A DNA stretch of 64,000 nt from Clostridium oryzae (GTDB taxonomy: Bacteria; Bacillota; Clostridia; Clostridiales; Clostridiaceae): positions 20,194-84,193 of the forward strand of contig NZ_MZGV01000017.1 in the NCBI RefSeq assembly GCF_002029235.1, in the 5' to 3' direction. Of this stretch, positions 26,135 through 35,222 are shown piece after piece. The notes under the pieces were generated by a model. That model saw only the letters and a list, made by a program, of their open reading frames with translations, had not been told where the DNA came from and did no database searches. A program made the translations under genes and the position numbers. How positions within the stretch are numbered: position 1 is the first letter of the stretch; the number at the start of each line of letters is the position of its first letter.

Positions 26135-27308
26135 TTGTTTTACTTAAATGTTGTCGGCACTACAAAAGGACATGCCTATTTAATCTCAGTTAAAATTTCA
26201 CTGTCCAAGCTCTCCCACCATATTTAAATCCTTATTTCTAAATTTTATTCTACTAATAATTACCATTTTCAAAACATCTATCACACCTTTATTAACATAT
26301 TTTTCTCCTTCACTCCATTTTACCCAAGCTATATAAAAGTTTAAAAATCTAGTACAAACACCTCTGCATTGTGAAACTAGTCGCTTAAGATAACTCTCAA
26401 TCCTTGAGGCATTTTTTATATGATATTTGCCATCTATTATTTGACTCATATATCTAACCTTATGAAGTTTAATATTATTCTTTCTAGCAAAACTTTCATA
26501 AGCCATATTATTATCTGTACAGATTTCACAGTTGTTTAATACTCTTTCTTTTAAAATTTCATCTACTTTCCTATAGCTTATAGGTCCTCTACATAGAGTT
26601 TTGGAAAATATATTTCCATTTCTATCTTGACAGCATAATACGCATATTCTTTTATCACTTATATCATGAAAATCGTTAATTTGCATACCAACTCCTAAAT
26701 CTCTTTGATATGAATCTGGATATCTCTTTCCCTTAAAACTTTCATTTATATATGTAGTTTTTATTTCAATAATACCATCCATATCTTCCGGTAATTTTTC
26801 ATTTAGAACTTTCAATATTTTGTGTCTCCAATAAAAAGCTGTCTTAATACTTATTTTCAGCTCTGCTGCTGTCTTTCTTAAGCTAAGCTTATTATTCATA
26901 CAATTCATATATTCAAGCCACTTTTCAATTTTCTTCTTCGTATAACTAAGCACTGAATTTGTAGTTGCATTAAAAGTTTTTCTGCAATCTTTACATCTAT
27001 ATCTCTGTATATCCGTAGAAAAATATCCAAACTTTATTATATTAACGCTCTTACAGTGAGGGCATATAACTGAGGAACTTTCAAACTTCTTTCTAATTTC
27101 TTTATTAAAATATCTATGTAAATTAAATGAATAAAACTTTTTAGCTTCATTAATTTTTACAAATGATTTATAAAATAAAAACTTCATATATGTCACCTCT
27201 GGTTTTGATTATTGACATATACAAAGTTTTTAATCACTTAATTAGTATTTATTTTTATAACTTGTACACTAGACGTTTGTCTACATTAACAACATTTTAG
27301 TAAAACAA
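26135..27308 (-). mobile_element. IS1595-type insertion sequence, probably inactive
   Basis: About 1174 bases bounded by inverted ends TTGTTTTACTTAAATGTTGT (26135-26154) and its near-complement ending at 27308 (one mismatch in 20). One transposase gene fills most of it. No matching direct repeat was seen in the flanks, so the insertion is probably old. Related solo ends lie at 12600-12725 and 22095. It occupies the gap between amtB and the cysteine operon. Confidence 0.7.
26198..27187 (-). CDS. IS1595-family transposase (likely inactive)
   Basis: 329 residues from MKFLFYK, after GAGGTG. N-terminal zinc ribbon CPHC...CKDC near residue 40-65, a helix-turn-helix (LSLRKTAAELKISIKTAFYWRHKIL near 105-130), then an IS1595/ISXO2-type DDE domain. 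The first catalytic site, usually ADET ahead of an ESFKG segment, reads IKTT here (IKTTYINESFKGKR), so the Asp appears lost. The second Asp is in CTDNNMAY, and the late N/E region is NASRIESYLKRL. The gene is otherwise intact. Confidence 0.8.
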   Translation of the reverse strand: MKFLFYKSFVKINEAKKFYSFNLHRYFNKEIRKKFESSSVICPHCKSVNIIKFGYFSTDIQRYRCKDCRKTFNATTNSVLSYTKKKIEKWLEYMNCMNNKLSLRKTAAELKISIKTAFYWRHKILKVLNEKLPEDMDGIIEIKTTYINESFKGKRYPDSYQRDLGVGMQINDFHDISDKRICVLCCQDRNGNIFSKTLCRGPISYRKVDEILKERVLNNCEICTDNNMAYESFARKNNIKLHKVRYMSQIIDGKYHIKNASRIESYLKRLVSQCRGVCTRFLNFYIAWVKWSEGEKYVNKGVIDVLKMVIISRIKFRNKDLNMVGELGQ

Positions 27309-27374
27309 TCATAGAGGCCTCAAGTTACACACTGCACTACTTCAACCTTAAGCTTCACTTGAATTACCTTCAAA

Positions 27375-28286
27375 TTATTCATACAAATTTTTACTAAAGT
27401 ATCTATCCCCTCTATCAGGGAACACAATAACAATGTTACCTTTATCAATTGAATTTGCAAGCTTAATAGCAGCGGCTAAAGCAGCTCCTGAGGAAGATCC
27501 AACTAGAAGTCCTTCATATCTTGCCAGCTCCTTTACATAAGCCAGTGCCTCATCGTCATTAACCTTAATAAAATCATCTGCCAGCTCTATGTCTAACGTA
27601 TCTGGTATAAAATCATTTCCTATTCCTTCTATCTTATAACAGCCTGCCTCTCCACCGCCTATAGTTGAACCAATAGGATCAGCTATGATAGCTTTAACTG
27701 AAGGCTTCTTTTCTTTTAAATATCTAGCTATTCCAGTAAACGTGCCGCCGCTTCCTGCCCCAGCTACAAAATAATCTATGTCTCCATCAAGTTGCTCGTA
27801 TATTTCTCTGCCCGTAGTACTGTAATGAATGGCAGGATTAACAGGATTTTTGAACTGCGCCAGGGATATTGAATTTTCTATAGTCTCTAAGAGTTCATTG
27901 GCTTTCTTAATTGCTCCCTCCATCCCTAGTTCCAACGGGGTATTAATTATTTCTGCTCCAAGTGCCCTCATAATTATTTGTTTCTCTATGGAGAATTTCT
28001 CTGGAACTGTGAATATGACCCTATATCCTTTCTTCAACGCTGCAAAAACAATTCCTATTCCAGTATTACCAGCAGTAGCCTCCACTATAGTGAATCCTGG
28101 TTTTAAAAGTCCCTTTTTCTCTGCATCTTCAAGCATTGCCACTCCTATTCGATCCTTTACGCTGCCGCCTGGGTTAAAATTCTCAAGTTTAGCAAATATA
28201 TTAACACCTTCTTTAGTTCCAAAGGATTGAAGCTTTAAAATAGGTGTATTGCCTATCAATTCTCTTAAATCATTTATATAATTCAT
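27375..28286 (-). CDS. mccA: O-acetylserine-dependent cystathionine beta-synthase / cysteine synthase
   Basis: 303 residues of the PLP fold-type II cysteine synthase family. PLP-lysine in NPGGSVKDRIG (near residue 42), substrate loop EATAGNTGIG, and phosphate-binding loop GAGSGGTFTGIA. Third gene of a methyltransferase-mccB-mccA operon that matches ubiG-mccB-mccA of C. acetobutylicum, which converts homocysteine to cysteine by reverse transsulfuration. The operon partner favours MccA over a plain CysK. Expression should be set by the Cys T-box at 30161-30458. The IS element begins 66 bases past its stop. Confidence 0.88.
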   Translation of the reverse strand: MNYINDLRELIGNTPILKLQSFGTKEGVNIFAKLENFNPGGSVKDRIGVAMLEDAEKKGLLKPGFTIVEATAGNTGIGIVFAALKKGYRVIFTVPEKFSIEKQIIMRALGAEIINTPLELGMEGAIKKANELLETIENSISLAQFKNPVNPAIHYSTTGREIYEQLDGDIDYFVAGAGSGGTFTGIARYLKEKKPSVKAIIADPIGSTIGGGEAGCYKIEGIGNDFIPDTLDIELADDFIKVNDDEALAYVKELARYEGLLVGSSSGAALAAAIKLANSIDKGNIVIVFPDRGDRYFSKNLYE

Positions 28287-28318
28287 TTTTACATCTCCAT
28301 TTTATACAAGTATATTTA

Positions 28319-29464
28319 TTAGAGCTTAACAGCTTTAAAAGCGCTATCCAAATCTTTTACAATATCCTCTTTGCTTTCAATTCCTACGGAAAGCCTTATA
28401 AGATTATCAACAATTCCTATTTCTTGTCTTATTTCGTAAGGTATAGATGCATGAGTCATGCTAGCTGGATGGCATGCTAAAGATTCAACTCCTCCAAGAC
28501 TTTCACCAAGTGTTATAAGGTCTAAACTTTCAAAAAACTTCTTAACATCATATTGAGGTTTCAACACGAATGAAATCATACCGCCAGCTCCATCAGCCTG
28601 GGTCTTGTGAATATCGTAACCATCATGAGTTTTGAGTCCTGGATAATATATCTTTTGCACAACTTCATTGCTCTCCAGATACTTAGTAACAAACTCCGCA
28701 TTCTCAACATGTCTGTCCATTCTTACCCCAAGTGTTTTTATTCCTCTAATAAGCAACCACGCATCTGACGGGTTCAAAATCCCACCTGTAGCATTCTGTA
28801 TGAAGTGAAGCTTTTCAGCTAATTCAGCACTGTTTACTACAGCTAATCCTGCTATTAAATCACTGTGTCCGCCAAGATATTTTGTAGCACTGTGAACTAC
28901 TATATCAACTCCAAGTTCTATAGGTCTTTGCAAATACGGTGTCATAAATGTATTATCTACTACCGTTAATAGGCCTTTCTTTCTAGCTAATTCAGATATC
29001 TTTCTTATATCCGTTATAGTCATTAGTGGATTTGTTGGAGTTTCAATAAATATAGCTTTTGTTTTGTCATCAATGGCTTCTTCCACAGCCTTTAAATCAC
29101 TTGTATCCACAAGTTCATACTCTAGATTGAATTGTTTAAACACCTTATCAAATATTCTATAGGTTCCACCATAAACATTATCCGATAATATTATTTTGTC
29201 ACCGCTTTTAAATAAAAGAAGTACTGCAGATATAGCTGCAAGACCTGATGCAAATGCAAAGCCCTCGTAACCTTTTTCTAGATCATTAATAAGCTTCTCA
29301 AGCGCTTCCCTTGTTGGGTTACCTGTTCTTGAATACTCATATCCTTTGTTAACTCCTAGTGACTGCTGCTTATAGGTAGATGTCTGATAAATTGGTATAT
29401 TTACTGCTCCTGTAGCTTCGTCTACTGATATTCCGCCGTGTATTAGTAATGATTCAATTTTCAT
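28319..29464 (-). CDS. mccB: Cystathionine gamma-lyase (Cys/Met metabolism PLP enzyme)
   Basis: 381 residues of PLP fold-type I. PLP-lysine in DIVVHSATKYLGGHSDLIAG (about residue 195); YEYSRTGNPTREALE near 43 and SLGGVESLACHPASMTHA near the C-terminus are typical of the family. Cleaves cystathionine to cysteine; cystathionine gamma-synthase (MetB) is a close relative, and operon context decides for MccB. AGGAGG precedes the start. 32 bases separate it from mccA. Confidence 0.88.
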   Translation of the reverse strand: MKIESLLIHGGISVDEATGAVNIPIYQTSTYKQQSLGVNKGYEYSRTGNPTREALEKLINDLEKGYEGFAFASGLAAISAVLLLFKSGDKIILSDNVYGGTYRIFDKVFKQFNLEYELVDTSDLKAVEEAIDDKTKAIFIETPTNPLMTITDIRKISELARKKGLLTVVDNTFMTPYLQRPIELGVDIVVHSATKYLGGHSDLIAGLAVVNSAELAEKLHFIQNATGGILNPSDAWLLIRGIKTLGVRMDRHVENAEFVTKYLESNEVVQKIYYPGLKTHDGYDIHKTQADGAGGMISFVLKPQYDVKKFFESLDLITLGESLGGVESLACHPASMTHASIPYEIRQEIGIVDNLIRLSVGIESKEDIVKDLDSAFKAVKL

Positions 29465-29511
29465 GTTAATCCTCCTAAATATATTTGTTTACTTGGTATT
29501 TATATAAAGCT

Positions 29512-30138
29512 TTATCTTTTTATTCCTGTTGCTATAAAAATTCCCGTTTCAGTATATTCACCCTTACTTGAATATCCCTTACAGCTTAGATCAGTTTTAT
29601 GAATCTGAATATTAGAAAACCCTGCTTCTGATAGCCAATCCGTAATTTGCTTATCCGAAAATCCAAGCCATACATCATGCATTTCCTCTATGGCCCAATA
29701 GCCATTATGCTTCTTCACATCTGATATGACTACAATACCATCAGTATTGAGAATTCTATACATTTCTTTTATAGCTTTATCCGGCTTCTCCACGTGATGC
29801 AGTGCCATATTAGTAAATACAGCATCCATAGAATTATCGAAAAGAGGTATTTCTTCCATGGAACCTGTTATTGGATATATATTTTTTCTTCCTAGCTTTT
29901 GGGAAGCATTATTAAGTTCCTTAAGCATATTTCTTGATCTATCCAACGAAAACACTAATTTTGCCTTTTCCGAAAGTTCCAATGATACAAAACCTGTTCC
30001 GCAACCTAAATCTGCACATATCTTATCTACAACTTGTACTTTAGATGTGATTGCATACTTTAGTTTTTCTTCAAAATACTCGCTTCTTATTACATTCCAC
30101 TTATCAGCAATTGAATCAAAATAATTTACAGAACTCAT
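29512..30138 (-). CDS. SAM-dependent methyltransferase of the cysteine operon (UbiG/YrrT-like)
   Basis: 208 residues, Rossmann class I methyltransferase. SAM-binding motif ADLGCGTGFVSLEL near residue 40, acidic residue in VFSLDRSRNML, post-motif FTNMALHHVEKPDKAI. Called ubiG in C. acetobutylicum and yrrT in Bacillus; it likely turns SAM into S-adenosylhomocysteine and so feeds homocysteine to MccA/MccB. The acceptor substrate is unknown and ubiquinone synthesis is not implied. First gene after the T-box leader; GAGGAGG precedes the start. Confidence 0.82.
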   Translation of the reverse strand: MSSVNYFDSIADKWNVIRSEYFEEKLKYAITSKVQVVDKICADLGCGTGFVSLELSEKAKLVFSLDRSRNMLKELNNASQKLGRKNIYPITGSMEEIPLFDNSMDAVFTNMALHHVEKPDKAIKEMYRILNTDGIVVISDVKKHNGYWAIEEMHDVWLGFSDKQITDWLSEAGFSNIQIHKTDLSCKGYSSKGEYTETGIFIATGIKR

Positions 30139-30160
30139 TAAAATTCCTCCTCAATAAAAT

Positions 30161-30458
30161 AAAAAAACTCCTGCCTCCATTACAGAGGCAGAAGTAAATT
30201 CCGCGGTTCCACTCTGTTTATCAGTCAAAAATATGACTAATAACTCATCAATTATTGGTACTACCATACCTCAAAGCTGTAACTTGCTTTCCAGCTGCTT
30301 CCTACTAAAAGTTTCGGAGCAGTGCTCAGAGATGCAATTCAGTTTTCTATTTCTTAAGATTTCTTACACCCAAGGAAATCTCTCTCTGAAAGCTTTCAAA
30401 AACTTACTATTCTCCTCATAGCATTTCCTACTATTCTTATTTGTTTTATAGACTTTAT
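30161..30458 (-). promoter_or_regulatory. T-box riboswitch, cysteine-specific, controlling the mcc operon
   Basis: Minus-strand leader of about 300 bases. T-box motif AGTGGAACCGCGG (complement at 30201-30213), directly followed by a terminator stem (30168-30195) with a run of seven Ts (30161-30167). An AGTA box (AATAGTAGGAAA) opens stem I. A candidate specifier TGC (Cys) with following A sits in the loop GAATTGCATC near 30331-30340. The variable T-box base (A in TGGA) complements the U73 discriminator of bacterial tRNA-Cys, an independent agreement. Uncharged tRNA-Cys should permit read-through. Confidence 0.88.
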
Positions 30459-30464
30459 ATTTAT

Positions 30465-30492
30465 ATTATATGCTCACCTTAAAATTTGTCAA
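30465..30492 (-). promoter_or_regulatory. Promoter of the T-box / mcc operon
   Basis: Minus strand TTGACA (complement 30487-30492) and TATAAT (30465-30470) are 16 bases apart, both perfect. It lies directly ahead of the T-box leader. Confidence 0.75.
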
Positions 30493-30547
30493 CCTATTTT
30501 ATTATTTTTTTATTGCTTGTACAAGAATAGCTTGCCTCTAAATTTTA

Positions 30548-30576
30548 AAAAAGCTCTGCCCTTTCTCAAAGGCAGA
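30548..30576 (-). terminator. Terminator of the two-component operon
   Basis: TCTGCC and GGCAGA arms with a TTTTTT tail on the minus strand, 14 bases past the histidine kinase stop. Confidence 0.7.
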
Positions 30577-30589
30577 TTCTTTTAAAACC

Positions 30590-32086
30590 CTATATATCTT
30601 TAGGTACTTTAAAGTAGAAAAGTACTCCTGTATCTGTATTTCTAACACCATGCTCATACTTATGAAGCATTAAAATATTTTTTACAATAGAAAGACCAAT
30701 GCCAGTTCCTCCAGCCTTTCTATTTCTAGATTTATCAATTTTATAAAACTGATCCCAAATCTTATGGAGTTCTTCCTCAGGTATATTTGCACCCGTATTT
30801 TCAACCTCTACACAATAGTTTTCCTCATCATCTAACATTCTGACAAATATAGTACCATTATCACTAACATGTCTTATAGCATTAGTAATAAAGTTCGTCA
30901 TTACCTGCTCCATTCTGCTCCAATCTGCCTGTATCTTCACATTGCTTATAAGATCAAGTTCCATTGTTACACCTTTATCATGTATCATCGCCTCATACTT
31001 TTTAGCAGTTATCCTTATAAGTTCTGTAAGCATAAACTCATCTTTAACTAATCTAAAATTTCCAGATTCAAGCTGTGATAGATCCAGCATGTCGGAAACA
31101 AGATTAGCCATTTTTTTAGACTCATCCATAATTATATCTAGATAGTAGTCTTTGTCCTCATCCTCAAATATCTGATCTTTAAGTCCGCCAGCATATCCAT
31201 CAATAAGGCTAATAGGAGTTTTAAGCTCATGTGATACTGACGCAATAAACTCTTTTCTCATCTTTTCAAGGCTTCTCTCTTTTTCTATGTCCTCTTCCAG
31301 CTTAACATTTGCCTCCTTTAGAGATGTTAGTGCATTATCTAGATTTGTAGATAATATGTTAAGAGATTCCGCCACACTGCCTATCTCATCCCCACTGCTA
31401 ACTACACATTTCTCACTAAAATCGAGTTTCGCCATTTTAATAGCCGCTTTGTTTATCCTTACAAGAGGCTTTGCAATCATCCTAGAATAAATGAAGGCTG
31501 TTAAGACACTAAGCAATAATGCTGCTGCTATAAAATAATTATAAAATTCCTTGATTATAGATACCGCTTCGCTTACAGATTTCAACGATGTCATAGCAAA
31601 TATAACAGAATTATTATTGCTATTATATGCTACTCCAACGATAGGACCTCCGTCACCACGATCCGGTGTCTTCATCCTGCCTACAACCATCTTGCTTTTT
31701 ACCGCTAACAGCTTAGTATAATTATTATCACTGTAATACCAATTATTAATATAATCCTTCAGGCGATTCTCATCCATCATTTTATTTCTTTCCCTTGGAG
31801 TAGAATGCAGATATACAGGAATAGTGTTGTTCTGCATGATAATTATCTTTAATTCTGAACTATCCTCATACTTTTCAAGCAAATTTGAGAGCTGTTTATT
31901 AGTTGAAATTTTATTATATTCTTTACTGAATTTATTTAAACTGTCTTTAAATTCCACTTGTTTTTTATATACATAAAACTGTTCAAAAAACTTAGACTGC
32001 ACAAGAAGTGTACTTCCTATAAAAATAGCAAAAACACCTATAGTAATGATAAAAAGTTTTTTTGTTATACCTAAATTAAATTTCAT
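30590..32086 (-). CDS. Sensor histidine kinase with HAMP domain
   Basis: About 498 residues from MKFNLGITKK. First membrane helix about 8-30, an extracytoplasmic sensor of about 150 residues, second helix about 185-205, HAMP (RMIAKPLVRINKAAIKMAKLDF), dimerisation helix with phospho-His in SVSHELKTPISLIDGYAGGLK, N box MTNFITNAIRH, and G box GGTGIGLSIVKN. It overlaps the response regulator gene by 11 bases and phosphorylates it. The signal is unknown; no target gene is evident beside the pair. Confidence 0.9.
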   Translation of the reverse strand: MKFNLGITKKLFIITIGVFAIFIGSTLLVQSKFFEQFYVYKKQVEFKDSLNKFSKEYNKISTNKQLSNLLEKYEDSSELKIIIMQNNTIPVYLHSTPRERNKMMDENRLKDYINNWYYSDNNYTKLLAVKSKMVVGRMKTPDRGDGGPIVGVAYNSNNNSVIFAMTSLKSVSEAVSIIKEFYNYFIAAALLLSVLTAFIYSRMIAKPLVRINKAAIKMAKLDFSEKCVVSSGDEIGSVAESLNILSTNLDNALTSLKEANVKLEEDIEKERSLEKMRKEFIASVSHELKTPISLIDGYAGGLKDQIFEDEDKDYYLDIIMDESKKMANLVSDMLDLSQLESGNFRLVKDEFMLTELIRITAKKYEAMIHDKGVTMELDLISNVKIQADWSRMEQVMTNFITNAIRHVSDNGTIFVRMLDDEENYCVEVENTGANIPEEELHKIWDQFYKIDKSRNRKAGGTGIGLSIVKNILMLHKYEHGVRNTDTGVLFYFKVPKDI

Positions 32087-32762
32087 TCTTAGCTTCAAAT
32101 TTATAACCCGTACCTCTTACTGTGGAAACTAAATAGGCCCTATCTCCAAGTTTTTCTCTAAGTCTTTTTATATAGGTGTCTGCAGTTCTAAGTTCTCCTA
32201 TAAAATCGATTCCCCATACCTTATCCAGTATCTTCTCCCTGCTCAATACAATTTTCTCATTATGAGCAAAATACACTAAAAGGTCGTATTCCTTTGGAGA
32301 AAGATTTATTTCCTCCCCATTTATTGTTACGCTGTGGGATAATTCATTTATTAACAGACCATCAAAATACAACTCTTTTTTTACATCTACCTTCTCATAA
32401 TAAGCTCTATTAATCAAATTTTCTATCTTTGCTATTAATAATTTCATGTTAAAGGGCTTAGTTACATAATGATCAGTTCCCAATTCATATCCAAGAAGCT
32501 TGTCATCATCCTCACTTTTAGCTGTCAGAAACACTATAGGTACATTTGATATCTTTCTGAGTTCCGTGCATGTTGTCCATCCATCCATTACAGGCATCAT
32601 AACATCAAGAACCACAAGATGAATCTTGTTCTCTTTAAAAATTCTAAGTGCATCCATTCCATTCTCAGCCTCTAAAACCTGATAACGTTCTTTTTTCAAA
32701 TAGGCTCCAATAAGCTTTCTCATTCTTTCTTCATCATCTACAACTAAAATCAGTTCTTTCAT
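32076..32762 (-). CDS. OmpR/PhoB-family response regulator
   Basis: 228 residues from MKELILVVDD; AAGGA lies 4 bases ahead, and a GTG four codons upstream would collide with GGAGG. Receiver domain with acidic pair DDE, phospho-Asp in VVLDVMMPVMDGW (about residue 52), and Lys in FLTAKSEDD. C-terminal winged helix with INLSPKEYDLLVYFA and the final LVSTVRGTGYKFE. Partner of the kinase downstream. Target genes unknown. Confidence 0.92.
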   Translation of the reverse strand: MKELILVVDDEERMRKLIGAYLKKERYQVLEAENGMDALRIFKENKIHLVVLDVMMPVMDGWTTCTELRKISNVPIVFLTAKSEDDDKLLGYELGTDHYVTKPFNMKLLIAKIENLINRAYYEKVDVKKELYFDGLLINELSHSVTINGEEINLSPKEYDLLVYFAHNEKIVLSREKILDKVWGIDFIGELRTADTYIKRLREKLGDRAYLVSTVRGTGYKFEAKNEI

Positions 32763-32907
32763 TTTGTCCTTCACCCTCCATTCAACAATGGTTCTCTAGT
32801 ATTCCTGCTAACTATCATACTATCCCAGCAATATGTATATGCTCTTTCAACTTTATTAACAAACTATTAATAAAAAGGAGGGAATATAAGCTCCCTTCTC
32901 TTTGTTC

Positions 32908-34053
32908 CTAAAAAGCACTGCTTCCGCCACCACCGCCGAAACCGCCGCCTCCTCCTCCGGAAAAATTTCCTGAAGAGCTGCTATTTACATGATTTGTATA
33001 GGTAGTATACCCTCTGTGTATATCTCCATAATACATGCCTGTATAATAATTAAGGAACCAATAATTCATAAATATACTGCTGCTGTCATTAAACCTACTA
33101 TCATCACTGTATTGTTCAATATGTTTAATAACTCCTGACGCTACATCAAGTACCATGGCATAAGGCAATATTTTGTCCCAAAGACCTTTTTCCTTAAGTT
33201 GCATAACCTCTTGTTGTCCGGAATCCCTAAGATATGCCTTAAATGCATTCCATTTTATTCTTTCATCTTCATATTCGTTTGTAAGTATCTTCTTGCCCAT
33301 TACGGAAGTATAGAAATCAAGCCGTTCAGCTTCACTCTTAACAATCCCCTTCCATACAGTAAACTTATTTGAAAAATGTGCTTTACTAGCATTTCTTTTA
33401 ATAAAGCTAAGATAAACCACGTTTTGGTCAGCATATTCTCTGAGCCATTCTACCAAGTAGCTCTCACTTCTTAAAAGCTTATGGTGCGGCGAATCTGGGT
33501 TTATTACAAAACATAAATTATTGTAATCTCTATCAAAAAAACCACTTTCAAGAAACGATATAGCACCTTTATTCTCAAGATTCAATATGCTTGCCATCAG
33601 CTCATTTATATCTATAGATCTATTTAACAGCTGAGCTACCAATTCTGGAGGCAAGTCGCTAGGCAGCTGAGAATAATACTTGTCACTATAAAACATGTAT
33701 TGACTTCTATATTCTCCTATAGCCTTTCTCCTCTTTTTACCTGACACATATATTGCTCCTGAGGTTATAGCTGTAACTCCTAGAATAGTTGCAGCAACAG
33801 CTGCTATTCCTTCCATTCTCTGTTTTTTCACCATTTCGTCATAATCACTTTTCGTCATATTAATAGTCTTAGATGCATTAACCCAATCTGGCGGAAAAGA
33901 TACCTGTGCACCAATGACCTCATCATTTCCCATATCATTTAATTCTAATTTTATCCTCTTCTTTTCATCAATAGAAGCTAATCCCCTTTTAGGTCCTTCG
34001 CCTGTATACTTAACCTGTTTTCTATTTATCTCTTGCGGCAATGTTAAATACAC
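32908..34053 (-). CDS. DUF2207 membrane protein, C-terminal part (split by frameshift)
   Basis: 381 residues as an isolated frame beginning VYLTLPQEINRKQV, which is mid-domain in DUF2207 proteins. One membrane helix (about 88-108), a conserved cytoplasmic domain (PSDLPPELVAQLLNRSIDINELMASILNLENKGAISF), and the family's Gly-rich end (SGGGGGGFGGGGG). It has no plausible ribosome site. With the 34056-34529 frame it makes one full DUF2207 protein if one base is added at the A run (complement of 34068-34071). Either a recent mutation, a sequencing error, or, less likely, programmed slippage. Confidence 0.75.
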   Translation of the reverse strand: MYLTLPQEINRKQVKYTGEGPKRGLASIDEKKRIKLELNDMGNDEVIGAQVSFPPDWVNASKTINMTKSDYDEMVKKQRMEGIAAVAATILGVTAITSGAIYVSGKKRRKAIGEYRSQYMFYSDKYYSQLPSDLPPELVAQLLNRSIDINELMASILNLENKGAISFLESGFFDRDYNNLCFVINPDSPHHKLLRSESYLVEWLREYADQNVVYLSFIKRNASKAHFSNKFTVWKGIVKSEAERLDFYTSVMGKKILTNEYEDERIKWNAFKAYLRDSGQQEVMQLKEKGLWDKILPYAMVLDVASGVIKHIEQYSDDSRFNDSSSIFMNYWFLNYYTGMYYGDIHRGYTTYTNHVNSSSSGNFSGGGGGGFGGGGGSSAF

Positions 34054-34055
34054 AG

Positions 34056-34529
34056 TTATTCGACTGGTTTTACATCATCTTCATTTTTATAAAACAGCCA
34101 TTTAAGCTCTGCTAGATCTTTATACTTTGTTATTACATCCTTAACCTTATAGTTTATACTAAATTTTTTACTCTCCCTTGTACTTTTGCTGTATATTTTT
34201 ATTTCTTTCCCTTGATTAGTATTGTTTAATTCGAATCTAGGAATTACTGTGTCTCCACCCTTAGACACCTTTACCTTTACATCAGATATTCCATTGGAAC
34301 CAGATGTGTTTATATCTCTTTTTACGCCGTTAAAACTTCCGTCAAATATATAATTTAGCTCTTCTTTAACAGACATATCACCATTCTCATCTACAGCTGC
34401 ATTTATGTTTATGGCAGAAATATAATAGTTACCAGATGATGCAAAAACTGTAGAGGATGGTACTACTGCATTTAGCATTATAAACACCAATGCTGCAAAT
34501 AAAAAACTTCCTCTTTTTAAAATACCCAT
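34056..34529 (-). CDS. DUF2207 membrane protein, N-terminal part (split by frameshift)
   Basis: About 157 residues from MGILKRGSF, after AAAGGA. Signal peptide 1-31, then the extracytoplasmic DUF2207 beta domain: YYISAININAAVDENGDMSVKEELNYIFDGSFNGVKRDI and ending LKWLFYKNEDDVKP. It stops four codons after a run of four As at 34068-34071, just where the family normally continues into a TLP motif, and that motif is found in the other frame three bases downstream of the stop. The promoter region lies in the 290-base gap to merR, with no other feature on this strand. Confidence 0.7.
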   Translation of the reverse strand: MGILKRGSFLFAALVFIMLNAVVPSSTVFASSGNYYISAININAAVDENGDMSVKEELNYIFDGSFNGVKRDINTSGSNGISDVKVKVSKGGDTVIPRFELNNTNQGKEIKIYSKSTRESKKFSINYKVKDVITKYKDLAELKWLFYKNEDDVKPVE

Positions 34530-34732
34530 ATTCTCAATATCCTTTCTTTTTTTCATAGACTTATAAATTGTTCTGTTACTTCATATAATACCAGAATCAT
34601 CGCCCTTTTTCTATAAATACAAGCTATATATACTATTAAAATATCTCTCAATCCGTCGGTGTTAAATATTGTACATTATCTTCTTTATGCGAATTTAACT
34701 TTTCATTTTACAGACAACTTTTAAAATATTTA

Positions 34733-34763
34733 TTGACATGGAGTCAACTCTACGTGATATAGT
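34733..34763 (+). promoter_or_regulatory. MerR-type promoter with 19-base spacer and operator
   Basis: TTGACA (34733-34738) and TATAGT (34758-34763) are separated by 19 bases rather than 17, the hallmark of promoters activated by DNA twisting through MerR proteins. The spacer contains the dyad GAGTCAACTC (34741-34750). It directly precedes the merR gene. Confidence 0.7.
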
Positions 34764-34818
34764 GAATTCAGATAAGGTAGTTCTTATGTAAGATTGCCAG
34801 AAAGGTGGTTATATATTC

Positions 34819-35205
34819 ATGTACATCGGTGAATTTTCTAATAAAACAGGCTTATCTATAGACACATTGAGATACTATGATAAGCTTGGAATTCTTTGTC
34901 CAGAGAAGCTTAATGGAAAAAGGCAATATTATGAATGCGATATTGAAATAGCTAAAAGTATAAAAAAATTAAGACATATAGGTTTTTCTCTAAAGGATAT
35001 TGGTTCGATTGTAAACTTTGATAAGGTATTTGATAATTGTGAACCTAACAGTAAGGAATTTATCAACATAGTAAACTCCTTAAAAGAACTTCTTCAAGAT
35101 AAATATAAATATATATTAAAGCTGGAGCAAGATATAGCAGAAAGCAGAAAATCCATTGAGAAAATGCTTGCTAAGCTTGATATCATTAATGAATATAAAC
35201 GCTAA
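34819..35205 (+). CDS. MerR-family transcriptional regulator
   Basis: 128 residues. N-terminal winged helix (MYIGEFSNKTGLSIDTLRYYDKLGIL, then RQYYECDIEIAKSIKKLRHIGFSLKDI), dimerisation helix about 80-118. No Cys pair of the metal-sensing kind near the C-terminus, so a drug, stress or small-molecule sensor is more likely. Cotranscribed with the small membrane protein at 35223, its probable target. Autoregulated through the 19-base-spacer promoter. Confidence 0.9.
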   Translation: MYIGEFSNKTGLSIDTLRYYDKLGILCPEKLNGKRQYYECDIEIAKSIKKLRHIGFSLKDIGSIVNFDKVFDNCEPNSKEFINIVNSLKELLQDKYKYILKLEQDIAESRKSIEKMLAKLDIINEYKR

Positions 35206-35222
35206 GTGGAGGAATATGTATA

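Noticed and set aside
27197..27374. S-box (SAM riboswitch) on the plus strand downstream of mccA
   Set aside because: Searched because of the C. acetobutylicum precedent; none of the conserved S-box blocks is present.
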